Positions 12,895 to 23,551 are shown, numbered from the stretch's first letter. The stretch: DNA of 64,000 nt from Trichostrongylus colubriformis (GCA_963978905.1 OZ022261.1:36908130-36972129), one strand, 5' to 3'. Notes: a model not told the origin generated them from the letters alone. Numbers and translations are program-made.

Positions 12895-13212
12895 ACTACC
12901 ACTCTTCACGGAACTTGCCACCACCTCTGGACTCTGCTGGGTACTCCTTCCCGAACGACCAACGATCGAGGGCACAAGTGACGCGAGCACTGCACCCCAC
13001 TGAGCCTTCTCGGCCACACTGAAAGGCAGAGAGTGCCAAAAGAAAGTATTTGGCACGCCAAGCCGTACCGATCTGTGGGTCTCGATGAGACTTCGACGAG
13101 ACGAGCTCATCGGTGGAGGACACAGCGTGGGATTCGCTTTGGAAGGTACAAATTCTGCAGAAGGTACGCGCCCTTCTGTTCTAAGCGGGCCAACTTAGGG
13201 TGGGCCTCACAA
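12895..13212 (-). repeat. Dispersed repeat, copy 2 (inverted relative to copy 1)
   Basis: Reverse complement relative of 7491-7770, sharing the ETHRSVRLGV-encoding stretch and the following PFSV / PSI blocks in an open minus-strand frame (13110-12892). The opposite orientation and ~5.1 kb separation leave open whether these are two insertions or the two ends of one old element. Confidence 0.6.
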
Positions 13213-14419
13213 AACAGTAAGCCTACAACACAATAACAATAATACAAAATAGAGGATGACTGGCAAGTGCGGGTGGGTGCTCTTCCCAACCCCTCCCCCC
13301 CCCCCCCATCAATCGCTAAACGCCCGACCCTGAACAAATTCCTACACGAGTGGCTGATGCAATTTGGAGAGCTAACACAAGCATGGGACTTCCTTTGTGA
13401 ATCTAGAAAAACTGGAGAATAAGGTAGTCCCACTAGCTTAGAAAATAGCGGCTCACTAAATAGACAAAAAAATGCCCGGAGCCCAGGACTATGTACACGG
13501 ACCAACGTAAGTGTGAAAAAATAAATGAGCAGGTCTATGTGAGTCCTCCCTTCCCCTATCATCCAAACCACCCCCCCCCCCCAACCCCCACACCCCTTAC
13601 TTAGAGCTTTGTGTTGAGAATGATGAATGGACTAAGCCCACTTCAGAATGGTTGAGTCTCCCAGTGGTACTCGTTTTGAAGTATGTACCAAAAAATGCTA
13701 TATGGGTGCCATGTGGGTGAAGAAGAGCAGGGAGTTTCAGCCCAAAAGAGAACTAGTTAAGAGCAGTTCCACAAGAACCGAAACACCCAATAAAACCTGC
13801 CCTACTTTTACCCGAAAACCAAAAGTAACACAAAAAAAACACCCTAAATATCCCTCAGGCACCCACACTTGAGCGCAGCCATCTCTGGAAATTAAAAAAC
13901 AAACAGCGTCGGCGTCCTGTCGTTGTCCAGTCCTTTCCTATCCAAGCTCACTGGCAGCATATGGGAGAGCGCCAGCCTGAATCGTTTTCATCAGTCGAAG
14001 ACAAGGTAAGAGCTACGTAGCAGCTGTAGACTTACCCTCGATCCACGCTTGGATCGCCTTCGCAGGGCTGGCTGCCGCCTTTCAGCACTGCTGTCGTCTT
14101 GGTGGCTGGAATGGAAGGGTGCTGATTATTGATTGTCAGACTGTATGTATGGGTTAACTCAAGCTGGTAAGACCCCCACCCTTTACCTTGAGCCCCCTCA
14201 CTCACCTGGCACAGAGGTAGTGCCACCACTTCTTGTCGAGCCTCCTTGTAGGCACATGTCGGCTGTTCTGCGTGAGCTCCTCGAGCGGTCCGATAATTCT
14301 TCCAGTCGTCTGCTCCACAGAGTACAGCGAATGGGCAAGGGCGATGCGACCCCCCAGGGATCTGGGATCAAGGTTAGGCTTCGAGTTGAGGTGATTGTTT
14401 TATGCGCCCCTTCTAAACC
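13213..14419. other. Unassigned DNA with poly-C tracts
   Basis: Contains C-runs near 13294-13307 and 13570-13583 and short frames without domains (154 codons at 13107-13571 minus overlaps the repeat above). No gene recognised. Confidence 0.4.
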
Positions 14420-14424
14420 CGAAA
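14420..14424. repeat. Target site duplication (5' copy), CGAAA
   Basis: CGAAA immediately before the TG of the 5' LTR; the same five bases follow the CA of the 3' LTR. Confidence 0.9.
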
Positions 14425-15094
14425 TGTCGCGAATAGCGAGGATCGCTCCTTAGTTCCTTAGGTGCGCGGGTTCCCGTGGGTTTGACCGCCGCCTTGCCAT
14501 GTTGGTCATATTCCGTGATCGCGCGGCAACGTGCGATGGCTGCCTACCGCAGCACCATCACGGACCTCCCCGGGCAGTCGTCTTCTCTGGGTTCGTCACG
14601 TCGTGTGGTACGTTCGTCTAATCCACCCAACCACACGAGCCTCACTATTGAGGCCGGCGGCGGCACCACGGGGCTTGGGCCCTTAGAATAAGCAATGGAT
14701 ATTTCCCCAACTGCGGAAATCACCTGAACTATCACTACTGGGTCGTCGGACGGGGCTCGTAGCGAGAGCCCGGCGTGAGTTGTATTTTAATCCAGTTTCA
14801 TGTCGTATTGTTCATGGTAGTAGTTCATATAAACCTAATACTGTTCTTGTGTGTTTCTCTTGAGTGTTTTCAAGGGTGTTCCCTCGCTCCTTCTTGCACC
14901 GTATCTGTCAGTATCATATTATTTGGTGTCATTGTGCAACTCGGTGCTATCGGGGAAAGTTCCCAGGCGTCAGCCGGGTTGACTAGGGTACCCCTCTCCC
15001 CATTAGTTCAGGTAGGCATATTAGGACCCCGGGAGGGCAGGCTAGGCGCGGTCCGCGATCAATGCGGACCGCCCATGGGGCACCGTTTGCGACA
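14425..15094 (+). repeat. 5' LTR
   Basis: 670 bp, TGTCGCGAAT...TTTGCGACA. Offset to the 3' copy is 4,266 bp throughout, with no indel. As a 5' LTR it should hold the promoter of the element; no TATA box was confidently assigned. Confidence 0.93.
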
Positions 15095-15108
15095 TGGTGC
15101 ATCGGCCG
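15095..15108 (+). promoter_or_regulatory. Primer-binding site, tRNA-Gly(GCC)
   Basis: TGGTGCATCGGCCG lies directly after the 5' LTR. It is the reverse complement of CGGCCGATGCA plus CCA, the 3' end of the metazoan tRNA-Gly(GCC), over 14 nt, after which pairing stops. This would prime minus-strand cDNA synthesis. Confidence 0.8.
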
Positions 15109-17250
15109 TAGGTAACGTTCCCGTTCGACCGTTAATCGATCGACGGGCGGTAAAAGCGGCCCTACCACTACCCATGGGATGCGCGTAGCCTTTCCTCCCT
15201 TCATTTAAGTAATCCAGTAAGTACGCTTGTTAAGTATAGTACATTAACTAGGGTGCTAAGTACTCTAGGGTCCTAGGCATTTAAATTTTTCAAGTGGTGG
15301 CAGCCTTGTCAAAGCAAATGCACGCGCGCAGGGCTTCTAATAGTACAATACCTAGGCAAATCAGGACGTGGGAAACGGAGCGATTGACAAGGTAGGAGCT
15401 AGCGCCTTAAATGAGACACGCGGGTCTCAGCCGCAGTCACCGAAAGGGTGGCGCTGGTGGATCGCTATCCTGGAAGAGGAGGTAGACTTGTAGGTACGTA
15501 CCACAATTTGTTAGTCCCACTACTGGAGTGGGCGCACTGAGAGAGCCGGCTCGTTCCTCTACCGTGTGGGTTGGCCACCCAATAAGGTAGAAAGGATAGG
15601 TGCTAAAATCTGGTTTGGGTCTACCGGCTCCACAAACCCTCGGTCATCGTCTCCGTTCCACCTCCTGACCACTTATGCATTATGCTTGCCACCCGTATAA
15701 CTGGTACACTATTTCACAAAAATCGGTCCTACGACCCAACGATACTACAGTACAATACCAACATAACTTTAAAAATAGTCGCAAGAAAGACGGGGGAATA
15801 CCTCAACGAAATCTAAATCAAAACAACCCAATCTTACTCTCAAATCCAAGCGTTTTTCGTTATCTTTGTCGGCCAATCTACGTTTCACTATGTAATGCAC
15901 TCACGCCGTCTCGTCGTTGCGAGCGTTCGCCCTTTACACCGCGACGACACATATAACGCTTCAGGTTTCCAAAAGCCAAAGTTGGGAATATCCTCGTAGC
16001 CCACCCGTCACTACCGCCAGCAGCCCAGAGAAGCAAAAATAATCAACTCACTCAACTCACTCAAACAACTAATTGACATCAAGACATCACCAAATAGAAA
16101 AAGAGTGAATTAAATGAACTAAAACACTTCCCTGGGAAACAATACCTATACAAAAAACAACAATAACAGCATTACTCCAATAGACAACCAAATTAATGCC
16201 CCATCCAACTTACCGACATCAGCACCTCAAATCCTTTCACCTGTGACCTTAGTTGGTACACTCGCGTATACCTCGACGCACGCTAAAGGCCCCTAACGCA
16301 GCGAAGGAAGAGGGTCCTGACGCGTAAGTCAGACGCCGATGCGCAGCGACGCGCCAACGGCAAAATGCGAAATTCTCATTTTGCTACAGCGCAACGCTAC
16401 AAGAGGTCTTCACGCGTTTCCTTTCGTTCATCACGCGTCATTTCGTTCGTGTGCTAACTGTTGTCGTGCTCTTTCATTCCTATTCCCTAATACAACCATA
16501 GTGCATTCCTTCACTCTCATCTTTACCTCACATACTTCATTCGCTCTACTCACTCCATCCAAACCCCATCTAAACGCTCTATTACACAAAATCGTAATTT
16601 CGGATATCGCGCGAAAACAACTTATTTCATATAGCATGCGTAATTATTGCTCGTATAGTACATGCATGTACATTCGATGACTATTATATTTTGCACTAGT
16701 GCATTATCAATTTTTTCACGAGCTATGCATCAACATAGTTAAATTCAACACCTTGTTGCACACTGTACTAATATATCTCAGTAAACACCCTTACGCACTA
16801 ACCGCTGTAATATCATAACAATAATCATAGATTTGTGCTAAGGTACCATTTTAAGATTTCTGTATTCAGACACACTAACACTTACCACCAAATCATGACA
16901 CTCATCCTTTAGTCACCAATACTAACCCAATGTATCATCGTCGCAGCTGCCATTCGTCGTCACTAACTAACAAATTTACTCTCTAGTACGTCCAGAGATA
17001 GTTCACATTTCTCTCGCATTTCGTATTTCACTTCTTATTTTCGTATTTCACCTCGCTTTATTAGTATTACAACCGTACAGTCAGCAGCCCAATACAGGGC
17101 CTCGGGACCCAGTCCCTGTCGGGCCGGAGGCTGGACCCCGGTCCATTCAAACCAGGCGCCTGCCCGACCTGCCCATTCGACCAGCACAAGCAGCTAGTTC
17201 AACCCCCCTCACAGGCACGCTTGCCGGCTTTCCCGACTCGGCAAGTACCC
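15109..17250. other. Internal region of LTR element without recognisable pol
   Basis: About 2.1 kb with only short frames (93 codons at 15675-15956, 113 codons at 16339-16680). No aspartic protease, RT (YxDD) or integrase motif was seen. 15.7-17.05 kb is rich in A, C and T and looks non-coding. Confidence 0.5.
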
Positions 17251-17261
17251 CATCGACCACA

Positions 17262-18266
17262 CCAAGGTTTGGGGATGTGTTTTCTGCGGGTTGCGAGATC
17301 ATTACTCCTCGGACTGTTATCGGCCTCCCTACCTCATTAGTCGAGCAGTCATAGCCGAAAAGGACGGGACCTGCAGCAATTGCCTCAAGCAGCACTATGT
17401 ATGGAGTCTGCATTCGCAAGGACCCCTGCTCAGTCTGCAAGGAAGATGGCCACCATCGGGCGTTCTGCGTCAGCAACAAATTCGCCGTGATGGACATGGA
17501 CATGCTACCAGAGCGTCTATATGACCTCCTCCGTGGCCGGACTTACAGATCGACTCCACCGGGAGCGACTCCCCGTCGACGCTACGAGCATCCATCCCAG
17601 GAGAAAGAAGAATATGCCGACCAACCGGACCCACTCGAGGAATCGAGATCCCAAAGGCAGTCGGACCAGCCGGGTCCGTCCGGACTCTCCGGGCGACCCC
17701 GAAGAGAACGCGCCCGATCCCCCTCCGAGGAGGGAAACACGGGAGGGTTCTCTCCCGCAGAAAGCACATATTTCAGCTCTCTACAACTCGGTTACCTAAT
17801 ACAGGAGATTTTATACGTTCGCTCTACTACAATACTTCAGCATTGTTCCAGTACGATATCTAATACAATAGTTCAGCATTGTTCCATCGCGATTTCTAGT
17901 ACAATAGTTCAGCATTGTTCCTGCGTTGCCATTAATTCAATAGTCCAGAATTTTCCCAAGGAGAAGCAGTCGTGCAGAGCGGCCATCGAGGAGCCAGGAC
18001 CACCACAGGTAAGTGACAGTTGCTTGAATGCTTTACATTCAGTGTTTAGATTCGATAGTCGGCTGGTTCTGTCGCTTACCTTCGTCGTGTTCCTTTACGT
18101 CGATTCTTGCCGACAGCTACTCCACAATGGGACTCACCTATCTGAGTTCTTTTTACTTTTTATTTCTTTGCCTTGTTTTAACTGTTTAATTCAGAGTCCA
18201 CCGCCTCCGATACCAGCCGTGTGCAGTATTCGTCGTTGGTGTTATCGGTTTCTCGCCGTCGATTGA
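17262..18266 (+). pseudogene. gag-like nucleocapsid remnant with zinc knuckles (frameshifted)
   Basis: Two classical C-X2-C-X4-H-X4-C knuckles are visible: CVFCGLRDHYSSDC (from about 17273) and CSVCKEDGHHRAFC (17430-17471). Between them CSNCLKQH looks like the first half of a middle knuckle, but the first and third knuckles lie in different frames, so a one-base shift occurs near 17390-17400. Three spaced knuckles of this kind are typical of BEL/Pao gag, whose nucleocapsid binds the genomic RNA. After the third knuckle an arginine/proline/serine-rich tail runs on to a stop at 18266. The tail includes an in-frame 12-residue repeat at about 17825-17950. A strong donor-like CAG|GTAAGT at 18007-18012 suggests possible splicing. 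No capsid homology was recognised. Confidence 0.65.
17830..17950 (+). repeat. 36-bp tandem repeat inside gag frame
   Basis: CAGCATTGTTCC recurs at 17838, 17874 and 17910, with a fourth decayed copy after that. The period of 36 bp is 12 codons, so the frame is kept and the product repeats as TI(L/V)QHCS-type units. Confidence 0.8.
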
Positions 18267-18680
18267 ATTACGACATCTTACGGCGCGACGACCCAGCTGG
18301 CGGGTTCGAGGTGCCGTTACTAACACTTTTACTAACCCATTGTTTCATTGCCAGCTATTGATATTTTGTTTTCTGTTGATGCCTTAATTCATTTGCTATT
18401 TGCGTTGCTGGCTTAGTCGTAGTTCATTCAATTATCGCCGTTGTTCCTTGTTACTAACCCATTCGCTCACGGGTCACACTTCTACTCAGGAAGAGGGGGG
18501 CAGCTTTAGGACAGTTGTTCGTTAGTGTTGAGGTGTGACTGGACCCTTCCTATCGAGAGTCCGTCTGACGACAGGGTGCATTTATTAGGCCGGCTCCCCA
18601 ACTTTTGTGGCCGGGTTCACTGCAGTCGCCCGCGCTACGCTCTCAGACAGGGGTCTGGAGCTGACGCCTTAGGGAACTTT

Positions 18681-18690
18681 GGGGCGGGAG
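18681..18690 (+). promoter_or_regulatory. Polypurine tract
   Basis: GGGGCGGGAG directly abuts the TG of the 3' LTR, the expected place for the plus-strand primer. One C interrupts the purines. Confidence 0.6.
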
Positions 18691-19360
18691 TGTCGCGAAT
18701 AGCGAGGATCGCTCCTTAGTTCCTTAGGTGCGCGGGTTCCCGTGGGTTTGACCGCCGCCTTGCCATGTTGGTCATATTCCGTGATCGCGCGGCAACGTGC
18801 GATGGCTGCCTACCGCAGCACCATCACGGACCTCCCCGGGCAGTCGTCTTCTCTGGGTTCGTCACGTCGTGTGGTACGTTCGTCTAATCCACCCAACCAC
18901 ACGAGCCTCACTATTGAGGCCGGCGGCGGCACCACGGGGCTTGGGCCCTTAGAATAAGCAATGGATATTTCCCCAACTGCGGAAATCACCTGAACTATCA
19001 CTACTGGGTCGTCGGACGGGGCTCGTAGCGAGAGCCCGGCGTGAGTTGTATTTTAATCCAGTTTCATGTCGTATTGTTCATGGTAGTAGTTCATATAAAC
19101 CTAATACTGTTCTTGTGTGTTTCTCTTGAGTGTTTTCAAGGGTGTTCCCTCGCTCCTTCTTGCACCGTATCTGTCAGTATCATATTATTTGGTGTCATTG
19201 TGCAACTCGGTGCTATCGGGGAAAGTTCCCAGGCGTCAGCCGGGTTGACTAGGGTACCCCTCTCCCCATTAGTTCAGGTAGGCATATTAGGACCCCGGGA
19301 GGGCAGGCTAGGCGCGGTCCGCGATCAATGCGGACCGCCCATGGGGCACCGTTTGCGACA
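18691..19360 (+). repeat. 3' LTR
   Basis: 670 bp, apparently identical to 14425-15094, ending ...TTTGCGACA, then the CGAAA target duplication. Confidence 0.93.
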
Positions 19361-19365
19361 CGAAA
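19361..19365. repeat. Target site duplication (3' copy), CGAAA
   Basis: Matches 14420-14424 exactly. Confidence 0.9.
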
Positions 19366-21625
19366 TCCACTTCAAAATCACGACTTTTACTATCACTACT
19401 ACCCAAGAACTAAAAGAAATGATGGCTATCGATCGACCGCGCTTTTTAGCAAGAGTAGATCAAAAATCCAAAAGTAATTCTCCGGTAACTCTCAAAGATT
19501 CCTCAACTTGACCCTCATCAAGTACGACCCTTTCACATTTCCACCAAAATATGACCGCTTTCGAGAATTTTCAACCAGTGCTTAACTCTGTCTGTGATAG
19601 ACCCCATACTCGCCCCTGGCATGTTGCGTCCATCCATTCTCTCCGTGCGGGAGAGGAGAACGGAAAGGGATACGCGGCGGGGAGGTTTTAGAAAACTACG
19701 CACCAGCGTACTTGATATATTAGTGGCACCCATTTTCACCTTCGTCCAACTCTGTTACGATTCCAGTCGCACCGACATAATTCTTTCCGAATGGGGCCCT
19801 CCACAACTGACTTTTTTTCAAACCAGACTCCCTCACCACTTCACATTCGAGAATATCTCCCTCTACGAACGGGAAAGGTAAGCTTCTGCAGCCCCCCTCC
19901 CCACTCCCCTCAAATACGACCCCAGGGTCGGGGTTTTTTCGACCGATGCTGTGCACTGTCGCTGCAATCTGAAACAAACATGTGACATTTGAAGGAGATA
20001 GTCAATCAACCAAATTCTAATCAGAATAACTCATATGCTGATTCAAATAATCCCGAAAATATTGAAACTTTCCACCAAGAGTTCGTAATTGCAGAAGTCA
20101 GTAATGGTGGTGAACCAGATGATAAGCGGAACGTACCATAAGCTGACCAGGTATGCAAAAATATGATCGAATTCGAGTGATCAACACAAAAATTACTGGT
20201 GTAAAATACCTGGGTCGTATTTGGGTTCACGAAAAAAAAGGGGGGGGGGGGCGAAGTGAAGCGGCCATTTTCCTCGACACCTAGGTGTGCCCTGGACCAA
20301 GCTACGGTTCACCCGCTTATCTAGCGACTGTACCGCTGGCCTTCTCTAGAAATCCGTTTTGGCGCCCATGTATTATGGAGGCCGCCCTCACAAACGCATT
20401 TCAAATTACAGTTGGAAATGACTCCATTACAAATCGTCAAGACATGTACTATCAACGTGTCCGATTGATTGTCATTAGGATGCTTTTGCTTGGAAATGTC
20501 TGCGATTGATGATCGCCGGTTTGTAAAACGTTTCCTTCCCCTAGGCTTAGGCTAAATTCCACATTCCAGTTCGTACGCATTTCTTCGTACCACTGGCATC
20601 AGCTCATCTTTCAAGGAGCAACCAAGCAATCGATCATTATAGAAGAGTATGAAAGTGTGATGTCGGAGTGGAATATGTTCTAAAGACCTCTTAATGAGAG
20701 GTAATACGGAATGGATCGCGCGGGGCGTATCGCGCGCGCATCTTCCATTAACACCTATAGTATAGCATCACCTGTATGTGGAGTTTGTTAAGGAATAATC
20801 CCTTTCGTGCCTTGAAGACCCACAGCAAGTAACACCTCACCGAAAATTCACGTCCGCTAGATTAAAATTTATTCTTTGCGCGGGTCAGTATAAAAAACCA
20901 CTCATACTCATTCCTGGCCATTTCATCAGCTTCGCGCTTGCTGATTCGCGTCAGCAGCTTTGCTTTTTGTTAGGCATTTTCTTTTGTTAATTTATGGTCG
21001 AATAATCTCGTCATATGGCGACTAAATTTATTTAATGAATTATGTCACCTACATGGACGTGAAGGGTTTCATCACATTAGAAGTGGTTCACCCACACACG
21101 ATTCTGCTAAGCTTGAACAAACGATCACACCTTCCGGTTCCCTGGCCTAGGCCGCGTAGATACATTGCGGTGCCGGCGGCGGGGTGGCTGCGTTGCTCTG
21201 CGTCTGAACGCAACAACAACTTGCCGGCGCAAAGTGTGAACTAGGCTTTACAATTATGAGCGATCATCGAGTACAATGAATACTTCAAACCCTGTTTATA
21301 ATAAAAGGAAGTCTTGATCGTTTCTAGGTGCAATTGCATAACAGTTAGCCTGCCTGCCCCGTGCAAGGTTGAAAACTTAGAGTGAGCTACAACACAACAG
21401 AGGATGGCTGGTAAGCGTGATGCCGACCACGTACTTCACTTTTTAAAATTTGTACACCTTACATAACCCCGAGGCCAAGAAAAGCTTTGCGCTGAGAGCT
21501 AGTGCTCAGATTTGCATTTCCTCATGAAATTTTTAAGAAGTGGTGGAGATGCAAAAAAGATATCAAAACAAATCGAGAAATCATGCCTACATGGACTTCC
21601 CTATCTTTCCCCATCCTTACCCATT
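19366..21625. other. Unassigned intergenic DNA
   Basis: Contains decayed pyrimidine-rich repeat phrases (19520-19560, 19880-19930), a G-run at about 20239-20250 and short frames (up to 95 codons) without domains. The missing C-terminal exons of the NOM1 fragment were looked for here on the minus strand and not found. Confidence 0.45.
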
Positions 21626-21841
21626 TGGGGTCAAATAAAGCCGGGGGGATGCAAAATTTTCACCTACGTCAAAGCTTCTTTCCCTCCCTAGGCTTAGGCT
21701 AAAGCAAATGAGATCTATTCTTTGACAGATGCTTTTCCACGTGGGAGGAGAGGATATCAATTTTAGCCTCAGCCTAGGGAGGGAAAGGAGCTTCGACGTC
21801 GACGCAAAGTTGCGTCTCCCCGACTTTATTTACCCCCATCT
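21626..21841. repeat. Fold-back element with ~78-bp arms
   Basis: 21626-21703 pairs as reverse complement with 21764-21841; both arms contain CCTAGGCT(T/G)AGGCTAAA and AATAAAG(C/T)CGGGG. The spacer is ~60 bp. A related CCTAGGCTTAGGCTAAA lies at 20541-20557, so the family is dispersed. Confidence 0.75.
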
Positions 21842-22293
21842 GTTCTCCCGTCCGTAATGGCTGTATTCATACTTAGCGAAACGAACACACGACCATTGCG
21901 TGCTGCAAAGATCCGCAATGCGTGCCATGCGGTCAACATATTCGCATACCCAATCGCCATGGCGTGCTCGAACACGTCATGGCGATTGAGTATGCCTGGA
22001 TACAGAACGAAAGCTTGCGTTGCGCATGCGCTGCGGACACAACGGGCGTACTAATGTGAAGCTTAGTATGGACTTAGCCCAACAAGTCGCTAGGATAGCC
22101 GGATAATCAGGATGAGGTGCCTCAACAGATTACACCAAGTTGCAAGTAAACGTTATTTTCAAAGATCGATAGTAATCCTGATGAAAATCGCAGTTCTAGC
22201 CGACAGCCATAAAAACTGAGAGTTCTCATGTTATGGGACAAATTTACAATCACATGCTGTTACATATAATTCAACGCGAAAAAGAATCATTAC
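21842..22293. other. Unassigned DNA downstream of NOM1 fragment
   Basis: Includes a local inverted repeat near 21950-21995 (CGCATACCCAATCGCCATGGCG / CGTCATGGCGATTGAGTATGC). No continuation exon for the MA3 domain could be identified. Confidence 0.4.
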
Positions 22294-22423
22294 CTTGAGA
22301 GGTTATTGGTAGAACTTCATTCACGATCAGATGATGAATCAAATCGGCTATGCCAGTGCGAGCACGAAGCTTGAGCGCATCCACTTGTCCGATGCGATTC
22401 CATAGCGCATACTGTGTTGTTAG
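22294..22423 (-). CDS. nom-1: NOM1 exon e (MA3 domain)
   Basis: Acceptor TTATAG, donor GTAATG. Encodes TTQYALWNRIGQVDALKLR and ADLIHHLIVNEVLPITSQ, ending in phase 1, so at least one more coding exon is expected downstream. Confidence 0.8.
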
Positions 22424-23509
22424 CTATAAAGGTGAAAATAACCAGCATGATTTTTTGAAGCTTTATTTTTGGCCCCCTAAGCAATCTAATATTTAATTAA
22501 GTCATCAAATCAGAGAACTGCTACGCTTGCTACTCACACGGAGAAAGTAACATGATCCAGTCCATGCCCTCATGTACACGACTCTAACAAGTAAAAGCTC
22601 AAATTTTAACTCACCACAAATCGTTTATTGAAGTCACAGAATCGTGCAATCAATGTGAGATAGAAGGCGTTGAAGTTCTTCTCCTTGAGCGACATCATAA
22701 TCAGCACATAAATGATTTCCCTCTCTTGTTGACCCTTCAAGGAGAGCCGGAGGAGGCGCTCAAAAGCAACATCCTCATCATCGGAAGTAGCTGTAATGCC
22801 AACTTTCTAGGAGCTCTTTCTTTCAAGGAACATTAATCTCCAGCCGTCAGATCGTTCAAAAAAAATAAAGATTGATAAAAGAAGTGCAACAGGAGCAAAA
22901 CAGTCGGCTTTCTCATTATCAAAGCAACTCACCAACGGTACAGAAATGTCCCGACGAACATCTGTATTCATCTTTGCTCGTCGAGCCAGTTGTACAATCT
23001 CACTGGGAAAGGAAGCAGCGGTTTGCGTCGAGCCCCAACTGTACCTTCCACATTTCCACTGTCATTCGCTACTCGATTTGCTGATCCGACCAGCCACCTG
23101 AATATAACACATTAGAACTTACGTTACTGGCACTGCGATGACCAGCATCTCACATTCTCAACAGCAAGTGTTACGAGAAGGTACTGGCTGTCGATGTAAA
23201 AAATGAGGAATCAGTAATAAAACTTTACAGGCGATAAATATTGAATAAGAGACCAATAATAGCTTACCATCGTCCTCGCTCATCTGCATGAAGCAGATCA
23301 TCGAGAGACATTCCCAATTCCTTAACGCATACCACATTGCCTTCTGAAATATGTCAATAAGAACGAGCATTTCGTATCAAAAAACCGTCTCACTTTTTCT
23401 CACCCCATAGAAAAGCTTCAAATAGTGCTCGATAATTGGCATATCAACATTCGTTGGTGCACTTTTCTGAAGTTGCCGCAAGGTCTCACCAAGGAACTTG
23501 GCCCTGAGC
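22294..23509 (-). CDS. nom-1: NOM1 fragment: nucleolar MIF4G domain-containing protein 1 (end of MIF4G, start of MA3)
   Basis: NOM1/Sgd1 proteins are nucleolar factors for 18S rRNA processing and small-subunit assembly and bind the helicase eIF4A3. Five exons read on the minus strand: 23509-23404, 23343-23268, 23097-22933, 22806-22615 and 22423-22294. Their products follow the family in order: RAKFLGETL (end of MIF4G), SLDDLLHADERGRWWLVGSA (the conserved GRWW(I/L)VGSA linker, split across an intron), ARRAKMNTDVRRDI (start of MA3), FERLLRLSLKGQQEREIIYV, and TTQYALWNRIGQVDALKLR. Junctions keep frame except between the first two exons, where the first ends in phase 0 and the second needs one more base; a GGGG run at the donor (23404-23407) is suspicious. 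Exon 3 seems to need a further ~50-nt intron ending just before IVQLARRAKM. The N-terminal part and the C-terminal end were not found. It may be a gene with very long introns or a fragment. Confidence 0.82.
22615..22806 (-). CDS. nom-1: NOM1 exon d (MA3 domain)
   Basis: Exactly 64 codons, phase 0 at both ends; acceptor CTCCTAG, donor GTGAGT. Encodes ATSDDEDVAFERLLRL, then KGQQEREIIYVLIMMSLKEK and YLTLIARFCDFNKRF, matching the MA3 helices of NOM1. Confidence 0.85.
22933..23097 (-). CDS. nom-1: NOM1 exon c (WLVGSA ... MNTDVRRD)
   Basis: Acceptor ATTCAG, donor GTGAGT. The 5' part reads WLVGSANRVANDSG and the 3' part ARRAKMNTDVRRDISVPL, but in different frames. A short intron ending CCCAGTGAG or TTTCCCAG inside this block would reconcile them. 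Confidence 0.7.
23268..23343 (-). CDS. nom-1: NOM1 exon b (linker, GRW)
   Basis: Acceptor ATTTCAG, donor GTAAGC. Read in the frame that gives MSLDDLLHADERGRW, the final TG being completed to Trp by the first base of the next exon. That frame does not follow from exon a without one extra base. Confidence 0.75.
23404..23509 (-). CDS. nom-1: NOM1 exon a (end of MIF4G)
   Basis: Starts after TTCGCTTAG and ends before GTGAGA. Encodes LRAKFLGETLRQLQKSAPT..., then HYLKLFYG. One base is left at the start for the upstream codon. Confidence 0.75.
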
Positions 23510-23551
23510 CTAAGCGAACCAAGGATAGATAATTGCAGTTAAAGATAGTAC

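Larger units (their letters stand above)
14425..19360 (+). mobile_element. LTR retrotransposon, BEL/Pao-type, young and non-autonomous
   Basis: A complete element of 4,936 bp with two 670-bp direct LTRs (14425-15094 and 18691-19360), both beginning TG and ending CA. It is flanked by the 5-bp target duplication CGAAA (14420-14424 and 19361-19365). A primer-binding site follows the 5' LTR at once and a purine-rich tract precedes the 3' LTR. The LTRs look identical by eye, so insertion is recent. The 3.6-kb interior carries a gag-like segment with CCHC zinc knuckles, arranged as in BEL/Pao gag, but no protease, reverse transcriptase, RNase H or integrase motif was found. It must have been mobilised in trans. 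Assignment to BEL/Pao rests on the knuckle arrangement and is inference. Confidence 0.92.
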
